Both the position numbers and the translations under genes were made by a program. From the NCBI GenBank assembly GCA_024398715.1, contig JAKSIP010000007.1, positions 19,841 to 83,840 on the forward strand: a stretch of DNA of 64,000 nucleotides, written 5' to 3'. The stretch is from Bacteroidaceae bacterium. Its GTDB lineage: Bacteria; Bacteroidota; Bacteroidia; Bacteroidales; Bacteroidaceae. The notes beneath the pieces are model-generated. The model was not told the origin of the DNA and did not search any database. It saw only the letters and a list, made by a program, of their open reading frames with translations. Of this stretch, positions 1 through 9,400 are shown one piece after another. Every line of letters starts with the position of its first letter. Position 1 is the stretch's first letter.

Positions 1-692
1 CTACAATGGATATTGATGTACTTGTTGCCGATGCATTGCTCAATGCCAGTGTGGACAACAATGACTATTCAGATGGTGTGCCTACAATATTCCGTCACAA
101 ACTGAGTAAAGTACAGTTCAGGGCAAGACTTGCAGAGAATTACAGAGAATTTGCAGAGTTTGACAAGATTGTAATAAACAGCATCTCTCTTTACTCCATT
201 AATAATAAGGGTGACTGGTCTTTCAACAGTACAGAAAACAATACATTTGGAGAATGGACCAATCAGTCAGGTGCTACAACAGGTTCAAAACCTGATTTTA
301 CTGTAGACAATGTTTCTTCAGAAAACGGTCAGGGTACGGTAGTTACAAGTGTTACTCCCGTTACTGTAGGAAACGAAATGGTTGTAATGCCGCAGCAAAT
401 GAATACAGATTCAAAGATTGTTGTTGACTATACTGTATATTACTCCAATAATTACAGCTATTCAGAAACATCAACAATTGATATGATTGAAGAATTCGGT
501 ACATATGACAGTGCAGCCGGTAAAATGGAATACGCTTGGAACATAAACAAATATTATATCTATACATTCAAGTTTGATCTGACAGACGATGCCATTTCCT
601 GGGCTCCTGAAGTTATTGATTGGGATCAGGAAGAAATAAGCGGTCCTGTTGTTTCTGACTGGGATACAGATAACAATTACGTTAATTATTAA
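1..692 (+). CDS. fimbrillin-family protein, 5' truncated by window edge
   Basis: The reading frame is already open at the first bases of the window, so the ATG at position 6 is an internal methionine and the signal peptide lies outside. The visible 230 codons match the second half of the neighbouring fimbrillins: an opening D-x-D-x-x-V-A-D motif, then FRHKLSKVQFRARL, and the C-terminal WAPEVIDW motif. Fimbrillins of this family (Mfa_like_1/FimA type) are exported as lipoproteins and polymerise into type V pili on the outer membrane. The gene is the first visible member of a seven-gene array on one strand; the next gene begins 18 bases after its stop. The tail after the W-A-P motif is acidic and repeats a DW pair. 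I am confident of the family; its place in the fibre (anchor, shaft or accessory) is not known. Confidence 0.85.
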   Translation, partial: TMDIDVLVADALLNASVDNNDYSDGVPTIFRHKLSKVQFRARLAENYREFAEFDKIVINSISLYSINNKGDWSFNSTENNTFGEWTNQSGATTGSKPDFTVDNVSSENGQGTVVTSVTPVTVGNEMVVMPQQMNTDSKIVVDYTVYYSNNYSYSETSTIDMIEEFGTYDSAAGKMEYAWNINKYYIYTFKFDLTDDAISWAPEVIDWDQEEISGPVVSDWDTDNNYVNY

Positions 693-710
693 TTCATAAA
701 TATTGGTGAT

Positions 711-1817
711 ATGAAAAAGTTAATTTATTATTTGTCGTTGCCGCTTGTATTTGCAGCTTGCTCGCAAGTACAGGAAGATACCGATAACATTATCGAGTAT
801 CAGGCAGTAACAGCCAAGTCTCAGCCGACAAAGGTTGACGGTACGGTCTATCCAACAGATCTGCCTTTTGTTTCTTTTGCATTCAATTACGATGCAAAAT
901 CAGAATGGACCGATGTTAAAGATGAATCGGATGCTGCCAGTACTTATATCGATGCGGCTGAGATAATCTATGACGAAGACGGTGACAATATCTATCTTCC
1001 GGGAACATGGCATTCATCAAAAATCTATTTCTGGCCCAAAACGGATAAGCTTGCCTTCTTTTCATATTCACCATCTGCTTTGAAAAATGGTGTAACATGT
1101 ACTCCACAAAACGGTATTCAGGTTACAGACTACGATGTGGATTCAAATCCGGATGTTGATTTCATGGTAGCCGATGTCCAGGCAGACCTTGAAAAGCAGA
1201 CTGTAAACAATCCGGTTACCACATTATTCCGTCATAAACTCTGCCAGGTCTATTTTTCCATAATCTCTTACAAGGATAATAAACCTTTCGATTATGCTGG
1301 CGGTCACACCGAAGAGAATCTTACAGACAAGGATTACCTTATTACACTTAAGAAAATTGAAATAAGGAACATCTATAACAAGGCAACATATAAGGGTACA
1401 AATGATCCTGCAGTACAAGCAAATGCCGGTTCATGGACTCCTTCCGGAGACAAGAAAACCTATACAATATTTGATAGTTCCATGCAGGTGAACGATGATT
1501 GCCAAATGATTCTCCCGACCATTCCCAACAAATATTTTATGCCGCAGGATTTGGACAACGATGCGGAACTTGTCATATCATATACGGTCAAACACGGAGA
1601 AACCGTAACTCCGCTTACACCATCTTTCCAACTGAACCAGCTCGGCAACGGTAATGCTTTGATAAGCAAGTGGGATATGAATAAGATTTATACATACAAC
1701 CTGCGTATTGATCTTGGTAGCAACGTAATTACCTGGGCTCCTGAAATTGTAGACTGGGAAGACGTTGATGCCGGTATTGTACATATTGATGTACCAAACG
1801 GAGGACTTGCTAACTGA
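711..1817 (+). CDS. fimbrillin-family lipoprotein (array member 2)
   Basis: This is a 368-residue lipoprotein with a short charged start, a hydrophobic core and the lipobox FAAC, placing the lipidated Cys near residue 17. Family hallmarks appear in order: YPTDLPF near residue 50, the FWPKTDKLAFFSYSPS block near 105-120, DVDFMVAD, FRHKLCQVYF and the terminal WAPEIVDW. These are the same landmarks seen in each neighbour, so it is a paralogue from tandem duplication. By family knowledge it would be carried to the outer membrane as a lipoprotein and assembled as a type V pilus subunit. The start is the ATG of MKKLIYYL, 18 bases after the preceding stop, which suggests cotranscription. Its role in the fibre cannot be told from sequence. 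Confidence 0.9.
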   Translation: MKKLIYYLSLPLVFAACSQVQEDTDNIIEYQAVTAKSQPTKVDGTVYPTDLPFVSFAFNYDAKSEWTDVKDESDAASTYIDAAEIIYDEDGDNIYLPGTWHSSKIYFWPKTDKLAFFSYSPSALKNGVTCTPQNGIQVTDYDVDSNPDVDFMVADVQADLEKQTVNNPVTTLFRHKLCQVYFSIISYKDNKPFDYAGGHTEENLTDKDYLITLKKIEIRNIYNKATYKGTNDPAVQANAGSWTPSGDKKTYTIFDSSMQVNDDCQMILPTIPNKYFMPQDLDNDAELVISYTVKHGETVTPLTPSFQLNQLGNGNALISKWDMNKIYTYNLRIDLGSNVITWAPEIVDWEDVDAGIVHIDVPNGGLAN

Positions 1818-1861
1818 TAAATCCGTTTTTTGAGAGAGTTTAATATTAAAATTCATTAGTT

Positions 1862-2977
1862 ATGAAAAGATTCATTTTATTAGCTTCTGCTGCCCTGGCT
1901 CTTTGCACAGCTTGCAAGGACAGTAAGGCCGTATATGATGAAGACATTCAGACTCAGGAAGATTTGATAAGATTCCAGACTGCTGTAGGAAAGCAGCAGA
2001 GTTCCAAGGGTCTTATTACCTCTTCTGTTTATCCTGACAATGTCCCGTTCGGCTCTTTTGCTTGGGCATTGCAGAAAGGACAGCAGTGGAGCGCAGATTC
2101 TGCTAAGTCAACACGTTATATAACTAATGGTAAAGTGGAAAAACTTGTTGAAGGCGGTTCCAGCTTGAATTTGTGGACAACCAAAGATGTTCACTATTGG
2201 CCAAAAGATGGCAGCCTTACGTTCTTCTCTTATTCTCCGTATGCAGAGACATCAGGTATTGTATCGTGTTCTTCTGCGGACGGCATAAAGGTAACAGACT
2301 TTGATCTTGCTCCCGGTGCACCTCAATGGGACGTTGACTTTATGGTATCAAAGAAAGTTACAGATCAGAATAAGGTGAAGGCTATAAACGGTGTTCCAAC
2401 AGTATTCGGTCATAAACTCAGTACAGTCCTGTTTACTGTCAGACTGGACAAAGATGACTATGCACCGTATGTTGATGGTTCCTCTTCCATATTCAGCGCA
2501 GGTTCAACCCGTTTCTTCCTGCAGCAGATATCATTGATGGGAATATATTCAAAAGCCACATACAATGCGGGCAATTGGTCAGATTATTCAAATCCCATTA
2601 CTTATGATTTCTACAAGAGGAATACTGCTGATGAATGTATGGAAGTGCTTGGATGGAAGACCGGCAAACAGGTTTGTGACTATAAGTCAGAATCCAATTC
2701 GGACAAGTCTGTAATTGTAATGCCTCAGTCATTGGCAAAAGCAAAGCTTGTTGTAAAATATTGGACATGGACATATTCACAGGAATCGGAAGTTCCGTCA
2801 ACCAAACTGCTGATTTCTGATACTGTAAGTATAAATACAAAGATTCCTGAGTGGGAAATGAACAAGCGTTATACATATAACATTGTTTTCTCTCTGCAGG
2901 ACGATGAAATAGAATGGGCTCCATATGTGGAATCCTGGCTGGTTGAACAGAATGACGAACCAATAGATTTGAATTAA
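1862..2977 (+). CDS. fimbrillin-family lipoprotein (array member 3)
   Basis: This 371-residue protein starts MKRFILLASAALALCTAC, a clear lipoprotein signal with Cys18 as the lipidation site. The array landmarks follow: YPDNVPFGSFAW, HYWPKDGSLTFFSYSPY, DVDFMVSKK, FGHKLSTVLFTVRL and IEWAPYVESW near the end. The HKL block has FGHKL where most neighbours have FRHKL; an Arg/Gly change here matters only if the Arg is a processing site, as in some type V pilins. It sits 44 bases after the previous gene and 47 before the next. It is probably a structural or accessory pilus subunit on the outer membrane, by family; the specific role is unknown. Confidence 0.9.
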   Translation: MKRFILLASAALALCTACKDSKAVYDEDIQTQEDLIRFQTAVGKQQSSKGLITSSVYPDNVPFGSFAWALQKGQQWSADSAKSTRYITNGKVEKLVEGGSSLNLWTTKDVHYWPKDGSLTFFSYSPYAETSGIVSCSSADGIKVTDFDLAPGAPQWDVDFMVSKKVTDQNKVKAINGVPTVFGHKLSTVLFTVRLDKDDYAPYVDGSSSIFSAGSTRFFLQQISLMGIYSKATYNAGNWSDYSNPITYDFYKRNTADECMEVLGWKTGKQVCDYKSESNSDKSVIVMPQSLAKAKLVVKYWTWTYSQESEVPSTKLLISDTVSINTKIPEWEMNKRYTYNIVFSLQDDEIEWAPYVESWLVEQNDEPIDLN

Positions 2978-2978
2978 T

Positions 2979-3009
2979 TTTGAGTTAATAATATTTTTTG
3001 ATAACTTTA
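2979..3009 (+). promoter_or_regulatory. possible internal promoter in the fimbrillin array
   Basis: TTTG (2979-2982), a 19-base spacer and TAACTTTA (3002-3009) match the Bacteroidota TTTG/TAnnTTTG promoter except for the last base. It would give a leader of about 10 bases before the gene at 3025. The region is AT-rich, so a chance match is possible. Confidence 0.3.
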
Positions 3010-3024
3010 AAAACTTTTACTTAT

Positions 3025-4218
3025 ATGAAGAAACTTAATTTATTCGCAACTGCAGCCATAGTAGCTATGACCGGTTGTACACAAAGTGAGTCTTTTGATG
3101 GTTTGTTAACCCAAGACTTGGAGATTTCTTTTGAAGCTTTTGCTGGTCAGAACAACACAAAGGTAGGCTTTGAAAAAGGTAAGATTACCGATCCTGATTT
3201 CGAGTTTGCCAGTGTTGCTTACTACACTACAGAAAAAGATGCCTGGGAAACTGAAGCCAGTAAAGTGGCACCTGATTGGGGGGACAATGGCTATCTTGGA
3301 ACACTCTGGTTGGATTTTGATGATATCAAGGCAGTTAAATCCGGTGACAAGATTATTTCTTTCAAATCTGATTCAAAAAAGGCATATTGGCCAAAGAAAG
3401 GATATCTCACTTTCTTCTCATGGTATCCTTCTACAGTTCCTGCAGAGATGTCCAAAGGTGCTCTGAAAATCGAGGATTATAAAATTGTTTCTTCTGCAGA
3501 CGAGGACCTTATGGTGGCAGATCCTGCGCTTGATGTATTCAGAACAGATGCCGATGCCAAATACAAACCAAGCGATGCAGATTATTCTGGTGTAAAGACA
3601 ATATTCCGTCATAAACTGACAAAGATTGGCGTAGAAGCTAAGGTGAAAGATCTTGGTGAATCAAACATTGACTCTTTCGTTGTCAAAATCAAGAAAGTTG
3701 AGATTGATGCTGTAGCCAACGAGGGTGATTTCCAGGGTGATCCAATGGTTTATTCACATGATGCATGGACAGTAGATACAACCAAACGTGCCAACTACAA
3801 CTTCCCTATGCCTGCTAATGACAGCCTTGTAGAGGTTAGTTACCCGTATGACAACGATAAACCATACTACAAGTCAGTTGTCAAGGATCAGATTATGCTC
3901 CTTCCGCAGACAAGACTTGAAATGAGTCATAGAGCCATTTTGAAACTTACCTGCGATTTGAGCTACTATCTTAATGGCAAACCCATTGTAGAAGAAGATT
4001 ATGTATATCAGACTACTATCAGCGATTTGTCTTGGGATAAGACAAATGATGAATGGGTTGAGAATCCTCAGAAAAAAGACGGTCCCAAGTATGTGGGTTG
4101 GGGCATAAACAAGTATGTCATCTACCGTCTGGTACTTGGTCTTGACGAGATTGAATGGGCTCCCGAGGTTGCTGACTGGGACAAGCCTGAGTACGTTGAG
4201 CCTATCGATGTTCAGTAA
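3025..4218 (+). CDS. fimbrillin-family lipoprotein (array member 4)
   Basis: This is a 397-residue lipoprotein. The start is taken at the ATG of MKKLNLFATAAIVAMTGC rather than an upstream in-frame TTG at 2998, because only this start gives a normal lipoprotein signal peptide with lipobox MTGC. The array landmarks are present: AYWPKKGYLTFFSWYPS, DEDLMVAD, IFRHKLTKIGVEAKV and IEWAPEVADW. It is longer than its neighbours because of a polar insertion before the last motif (about residues 330-365). The acidic tail ends shortly after the W-A-P block. It is probably a pilus subunit at the cell surface; no enzyme motif is seen. A near-consensus promoter lies just upstream, so it may be partly independent of the upstream genes. 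Confidence 0.88.
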   Translation: MKKLNLFATAAIVAMTGCTQSESFDGLLTQDLEISFEAFAGQNNTKVGFEKGKITDPDFEFASVAYYTTEKDAWETEASKVAPDWGDNGYLGTLWLDFDDIKAVKSGDKIISFKSDSKKAYWPKKGYLTFFSWYPSTVPAEMSKGALKIEDYKIVSSADEDLMVADPALDVFRTDADAKYKPSDADYSGVKTIFRHKLTKIGVEAKVKDLGESNIDSFVVKIKKVEIDAVANEGDFQGDPMVYSHDAWTVDTTKRANYNFPMPANDSLVEVSYPYDNDKPYYKSVVKDQIMLLPQTRLEMSHRAILKLTCDLSYYLNGKPIVEEDYVYQTTISDLSWDKTNDEWVENPQKKDGPKYVGWGINKYVIYRLVLGLDEIEWAPEVADWDKPEYVEPIDVQ

Positions 4219-4282
4219 TTGTGTTTTATTAACTTGACTTAATTGACTTAAAATATTGATTAATAATTTAATTTTGGGTAAT

Positions 4283-5362
4283 ATGAAAAAGTTATTATTT
4301 ATTTCAGCTGCTGTTCTTGCATTAGCAAGCTGCCAGAATGATGACTCTGTTGTTGCTATGTACAATGGTGTTGAAGTTGACACTGAAGCAGAGATTCTTA
4401 TGCAGCAGGCCGTTATTGGTTCAACAATGTCAAAAGTTGGTATTGAAGGTAAAGTTTTCCCTACTGATACCATTTTCGGTACAAAAGTGTACTATCTGAA
4501 AGAAAAAGATTGGTACGATGCATCGGCCAAGTTGTATATCGATGATGATTCAATTGCATATGATGCTACTATTAGTACATTCCGTCATTTGAACAAGCAT
4601 TACTACTGGCCAAAGAGCGGTAAACTTACATTCTTCTCTTATTTCCCAGCATCATTGAAAGATCAGGTAAGTATTGATACTGAAGGTGATAATAAAGGAA
4701 AGTATAAAGTTACTGGATTTGTTGTAACAGACGGTAAAACAGATCTTATGCTTGCAGATATCAAAAAGGATATGAAAGCCAACGATACTGAAAAGGGTGT
4801 AACAACTAAGTTCAATCATAAACTTACCAAGATTGGTGTTAGAGCAAGACTGAAAAATACAGTTGATACCACTGCTGTAAAAATTACTATCAAGAAGATA
4901 GAATTTGTTGACGCTCTTTCAAAAGGTACCCTTACAGGTGTTTCTGCCAGTGCCGACGGTAAATGGACAAAAACTGACGTCAGAGCCAATTATTTGTATG
5001 CAGATACAAGCATTGTTCTGAAACGTCAGAATGATGAAGAACCTGCAAATCCAAGCTGGTATGAGGAAATGGGTAAGGATCAGCTTATTCTTATGCCTCA
5101 GGATTCTGCAGAGATGTACACAGGCGTAAATCAAGATTCTGTAGCATTGAAAGTAAATTATATTTATACAATGTTAGGTACAGAAACAATTGACGAAGAG
5201 AACGAAAAAGTTATCAACGTTGCTACAATGGCAAATCACAAGAATTGGGACATTAACAAGTACATTGTATATCGTCTGGAATTCGATGCTGAAGAAATTC
5301 TGTTTGATCCTTCAGTTGTAGAGTTTGACGATGAGGAATATGTTGATCACGAAATCAAGTAA
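4283..5362 (+). CDS. fimbrillin-family lipoprotein (array member 5)
   Basis: This 359-residue protein begins MKKLLFISAAVLALASC, with a lipobox ending at Cys17. A TTG at 4256 would extend the frame by nine residues, but the ATG is preferred because it directly precedes the Lys-Lys signal peptide. Landmarks: FPTDTIFGTKVYY, YYWPKSGKLTFFSYFPA, KTDLMLAD, FNHKLTKIGVRARL, then a terminal ILFDPSVVEF block. That last block differs from the W-A-P motif of members 1-4 and matches member 6, so members 5 and 6 form a subgroup. A TAATTTTG hexamer pair (4269-4276) lies only 7 bases before the ATG; as a promoter it would give an almost leaderless message, so it is probably incidental. Surface pilus subunit by family. 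Confidence 0.88.
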   Translation: MKKLLFISAAVLALASCQNDDSVVAMYNGVEVDTEAEILMQQAVIGSTMSKVGIEGKVFPTDTIFGTKVYYLKEKDWYDASAKLYIDDDSIAYDATISTFRHLNKHYYWPKSGKLTFFSYFPASLKDQVSIDTEGDNKGKYKVTGFVVTDGKTDLMLADIKKDMKANDTEKGVTTKFNHKLTKIGVRARLKNTVDTTAVKITIKKIEFVDALSKGTLTGVSASADGKWTKTDVRANYLYADTSIVLKRQNDEEPANPSWYEEMGKDQLILMPQDSAEMYTGVNQDSVALKVNYIYTMLGTETIDEENEKVINVATMANHKNWDINKYIVYRLEFDAEEILFDPSVVEFDDEEYVDHEIK

Positions 5363-5384
5363 TCATTTAAACTGATAATTTATT

Positions 5385-6425
5385 ATGAAGAAGTATTTAT
5401 TTTTGAGCGCAGTAGTTGCTTTGACATTGGCAGGCTGTGCTTCTCAAGAAGAGTTTGACAACTCTCTTGAAATGACATTCAATGCCTATTCCGTAAAGCC
5501 ATCATCCAAGGCTCTTATTGGCACTGGTACCTATCCTACAGACGAGACATTTGGTGTATATGCCTATTATCTTGGTGATACGAAAGAATGGGCATCCGAC
5601 AAGTCAGAGGCAGTTTCTTATTTCCAAGAAAAAGTTATATACGATGATACCAGAAACTTGTGGGCTCCTGAAAACAAACACTACTGGCCAGCTATTGGTA
5701 GCGTTACTTTCTTTGCATATTCTCCTTATACTGTAGATGCTGCATGCAGTACAGATAAAGGAATTAATCTGACTGCTTATACAGTAACCCATGACGATGA
5801 TTTTCTAGCTTGCGGCCCTGTTGTAGACAAAGTGGCGAATGACAAGACTGGTCTTACCGGTGTTGATATCATGTTCGGTCACAAACTTTCTTTGGTTGAT
5901 TTCAAAATCAAGACAAAAGAAGATTATACTACAGACGGTTGGACAATAAAAGTTAAAGAGATCATTCTTGACAGCATCTACAGCACTGGTGACTACACAC
6001 AGATTACTACTACTGCTACCGATGTATGGTCAAATCAGAAAAACCAGATAAAATATACATTTACTGCAGATGATGCTGCAAATGGTGGCCAGGAAGCTAC
6101 AACAACTGCCGCTGTTTATAACAGCATTTGGCGTAGCGGTACAGAGTCAGATGCTCTGCTGGCATTGCCTCAGACTCTCAATACTACAAAAGGTTATACT
6201 GCCAAGTTGATTGTTAAATACACATTGACTCAGAAAATTGGTGGTGAAACATTGTTTGAAAATATTGAGAAGACAAAAGAAGCTGTTCTTTCAACTGAAA
6301 AAATTCCTGCATGGCTTGTAAACAAAAAGTATATTTATACTATCATTATTTCTCTTGATGAAATCCTGTTCGATCCTAGTGTTGCTGACTGGGATGGAAC
6401 TGAAAATGAGGATATTGATCTGTAA
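5385..6425 (+). CDS. fimbrillin-family lipoprotein (array member 6)
   Basis: This is the shortest complete member, 346 residues, starting MKKYLFLSAVVALTLAGC with a canonical L-A-G-C lipobox. It keeps TYPTDETFGVYAYY, HYWPAIGSVTFFAYSPY, an HKL block (IMFGHKLSLVDFKI) and the terminal ILFDPSVADW. It begins 22 bases after the preceding stop and is followed by a strong stem-loop before the large last gene of the array. The region between the HKL block and the C terminus is rich in Thr and Ala, as in pilin shaft domains. The family role is outer-membrane type V pilus subunit; whether it is shaft or adaptor to the following large protein is inference from gene order only. Confidence 0.88.
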   Translation: MKKYLFLSAVVALTLAGCASQEEFDNSLEMTFNAYSVKPSSKALIGTGTYPTDETFGVYAYYLGDTKEWASDKSEAVSYFQEKVIYDDTRNLWAPENKHYWPAIGSVTFFAYSPYTVDAACSTDKGINLTAYTVTHDDDFLACGPVVDKVANDKTGLTGVDIMFGHKLSLVDFKIKTKEDYTTDGWTIKVKEIILDSIYSTGDYTQITTTATDVWSNQKNQIKYTFTADDAANGGQEATTTAAVYNSIWRSGTESDALLALPQTLNTTKGYTAKLIVKYTLTQKIGGETLFENIEKTKEAVLSTEKIPAWLVNKKYIYTIIISLDEILFDPSVADWDGTENEDIDL

Positions 6426-6441
6426 TTAATTCCCTTTTATA

Positions 6442-6471
6442 GCTCATGGAACCTTGGCCGGTTCCATGGGC
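6442..6471 (+). promoter_or_regulatory. intergenic stem-loop before the large fimbrillin gene
   Basis: CATGGAACC (6445-6453) and GGTTCCATG (6460-6468) pair perfectly around a six-base loop. Three more pairs, one of them T-G, extend the stem to 12. No T-run follows, so it does not look like a standard intrinsic terminator. Its place between small subunit genes and the single large gene suggests mRNA processing, stability control or partial attenuation; this is inference. Confidence 0.55.
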
Positions 6472-6496
6472 ACTATTCTATTTAATAATGAGTGCA

Positions 6497-9400
6497 ATGA
6501 AACATATAATCAAAGGTTTATCTTTAATAACACTGACTGCTGCATTGTATTGCTGCACTCAGGATGATGGTATGGATTACTGGTCATTTGCAACTGGAAA
6601 CCAGGAAATTGAGTTCACTCCAAATACAGACCTGAACACTAAAGATGTGATATCAGGAACTACATATCCTAGCGATGTTCCGTTTGCCGTTACTGCATGG
6701 TATCTTGGTACTGAAACATCATACAGTGCCGTAAACAAAAAATGGGATGATTATAAAACAAAATCCGTTCAGAATGGTGGGGCCATACAGTATATTCCTA
6801 ACCTGAATACTACCGGTTCCGGTGTTAATGCTTCTATGATAGTCAGAACGGGACAGACATACTGGAAAAATCCGTATACAAAGTTCTATTGGCCTGCAGC
6901 CGGCAGCCTTACATTCTTCATATATTCTCCATATAATTCTCTTGTAAATGATTCCATAGAAGGGCACAGTATTGTAAGCTGTACTCCAGATAGAGGGCTT
7001 ACCATCAGCAGATTCGATGCCACCCCAAAAGGCGGAAGACTTGACGATTGGGGCAATCCGGTTCCTGAGGGCAACCAGTGGAATGTTGACTTTATGGCCA
7101 CTCCAATACTCAAGAATTACACTAAAGACAGTATAGGAACTGCTATCAACGCGGTTTTCAAGCATCAGCTTTCAACAATCCAGTTCTCTTCCAAACGTTC
7201 CAAGGATTTGAGTGACGATGTTGTGATATACCTTAAGGAAATCAAACTGAAAAGAATACTGTCTGTTGCATCATATTCAATGACTAACAGCGATTCTGCC
7301 ATTTGGAGTAGAAAAGGAAACTTCGATGACATTGAATCCGAGTACGTTATTTTCAGAGATACAGCCGGTCTTGAACTGACAAGTGAGTCTGTTGTTACCA
7401 ACACTCTTATGGATGAACATGGTCCTATTCTGGTGATTCCGCAGGAGTTGCCTTATATTCCCGGAGCCGTCAATTCAGACAATGCTACCATTATTGTAAC
7501 ATATTCAAAGAAAGCTCCTGTCCCGAATCCTTTGTTCGGTTTGGAAGATGGTCAGGACAGTTTGATAACACAAATCCAAGATGCTTTCTATTACGGAGAT
7601 TTCAAGAGTATAATAGGTCAGTGGAAACCTGGCAAATCCTATACCTATTCTCTTTCAATAGGAGGCTTGGAAACCATTCACTGGGATCCCTCTGTAACTC
7701 AGTTCTCTTATGAATCAAAAGTGTTGCGTCCTTTAATATTCGACAAGACTGGTAATGTTAGCGATCAGGTCATACTTTCTCTTGTAAAGCAGGATACGGT
7801 AAACAAGTATAACGGTTCGTTCTCCAAATACGGAAACTACAACTTCCAGGTAAACGAGGATTGCCAGAGTGATATACGTGATAACCTGTACTTTATGTGG
7901 TACAAGTTGAGACGTCCAAAACAAGATGGAGACAAATGGTCTATCACAAATAGCGGTACTACATATTCATACAACTGGTTTGCTTCAATTGAGAAAAACA
8001 GTTCAGGTGCATACTACGTAAAGACAGACCAGCAGATGGACCCGTACAGTCTGTTCAAACAGGTCTGCGGTTCGGGAGCAAGTCCTTATAATACAAACTC
8101 AAATTGCCGGAACAGCGTTGTTTTCCAGTTGAAGAGATGTTCCAGAAGCAATTCTTACTACATTTATCATCCTGCTACCGATACGTATCTGTCCATTGAT
8201 TTTTCAAAAGCATCAAATGGTGTAGGTAATACAGACTGTGCATCGTTCGTTCCAAACATATCAAGTGCCACTCCTTTGAGTATTGATTTTTTGGGTCTGT
8301 ACCAGGATAACAAGCAATATGACAATACAACAGACGGTGTCCAGATTTATTATGATTCATATACGGACAATTATTATGACAATGGCAATATCATATCAAA
8401 GTCATATAATGCTGAAACAGGAGAGTCTTATTATGTACTTGGTGTGAACATGTCACGTACATTCTATCGCAACTATATTACATTTGATAATGGAACCATT
8501 TCTTTCCAAACTGTAAGTAGTACACCTGTCTCTATTGAAAAGCAATACCTTTACATAACAAAGAATATTGATATGGAAATGGGCTGGAGAAAAGCCCATG
8601 AAGAGGTTGGAAAACTCCTGAACAAATCAGGGTCGTTCGATAATATTACCATTGACCAATATAATTGTTCAGCCCTGATGAATCTCATTCCTCTTAACGG
8701 TACAGTTAAAACTGAACAGCAGGCCGTTATTGACGATGATGATGTACTTTCTGATTTCGAACTTAGAAATATTCACGGAAACACAGACACTTACGGTTCT
8801 TCCGGTACATTGGGAGAGTATCATGTGAAAGATATAATTACAGTAAGGGGCGATGTATATGCCAAAGTAAACGGCAATGGTCCGTGTCTGGTTGAAAAGA
8901 ATGTTATTTTGACTGCCAATAGTATCATATCAGGTACTTATGGGAAAATTCTGGACAACGGTACCATTAGTGTTGTTGCTGGCGGAAATGTTGACGGTCA
9001 GGGTACGGTGGAGTGTAATGTACAGTTGAAAAACCATTCAAAGTACGGTTCTATTACCCCTACAGGAGCAAATTACAAGTTTAAAGCATTCGATAGAATA
9101 AGCTATGCTCTTTCTCTTAATAAGGTTGTTGTTGAGACTGGAGAATCAGTTACTGCTAAGGGTACTGTCTATTATGTCTATAACGGTGTAGCATCAAGTA
9201 ATATTGCGGCCAGTCCTGTTGATGTTACTGCTACCGCTACAGGCGATTCCAACTATGCTAAAGCCAGTGACGGAAAGATTATAGGCGAAGCCGAAGGCAC
9301 CACAACATATAGCGGAAAATATACATACAAAGATGCATCTCAAGTAACTTATAATCTTACTGCTACGGAAGGAACTGTTGAGGTCAAAAAAGCTGATTAT

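Noticed and set aside
6446..6496. N-terminal extension of the giant fimbrillin starting at the ATG at 6446
   Set aside because: It lies within the 12-pair stem-loop, encodes a Trp/Pro-rich stretch unlike a signal peptide, and the ATGs at 6488/6497 give a proper lipoprotein signal.
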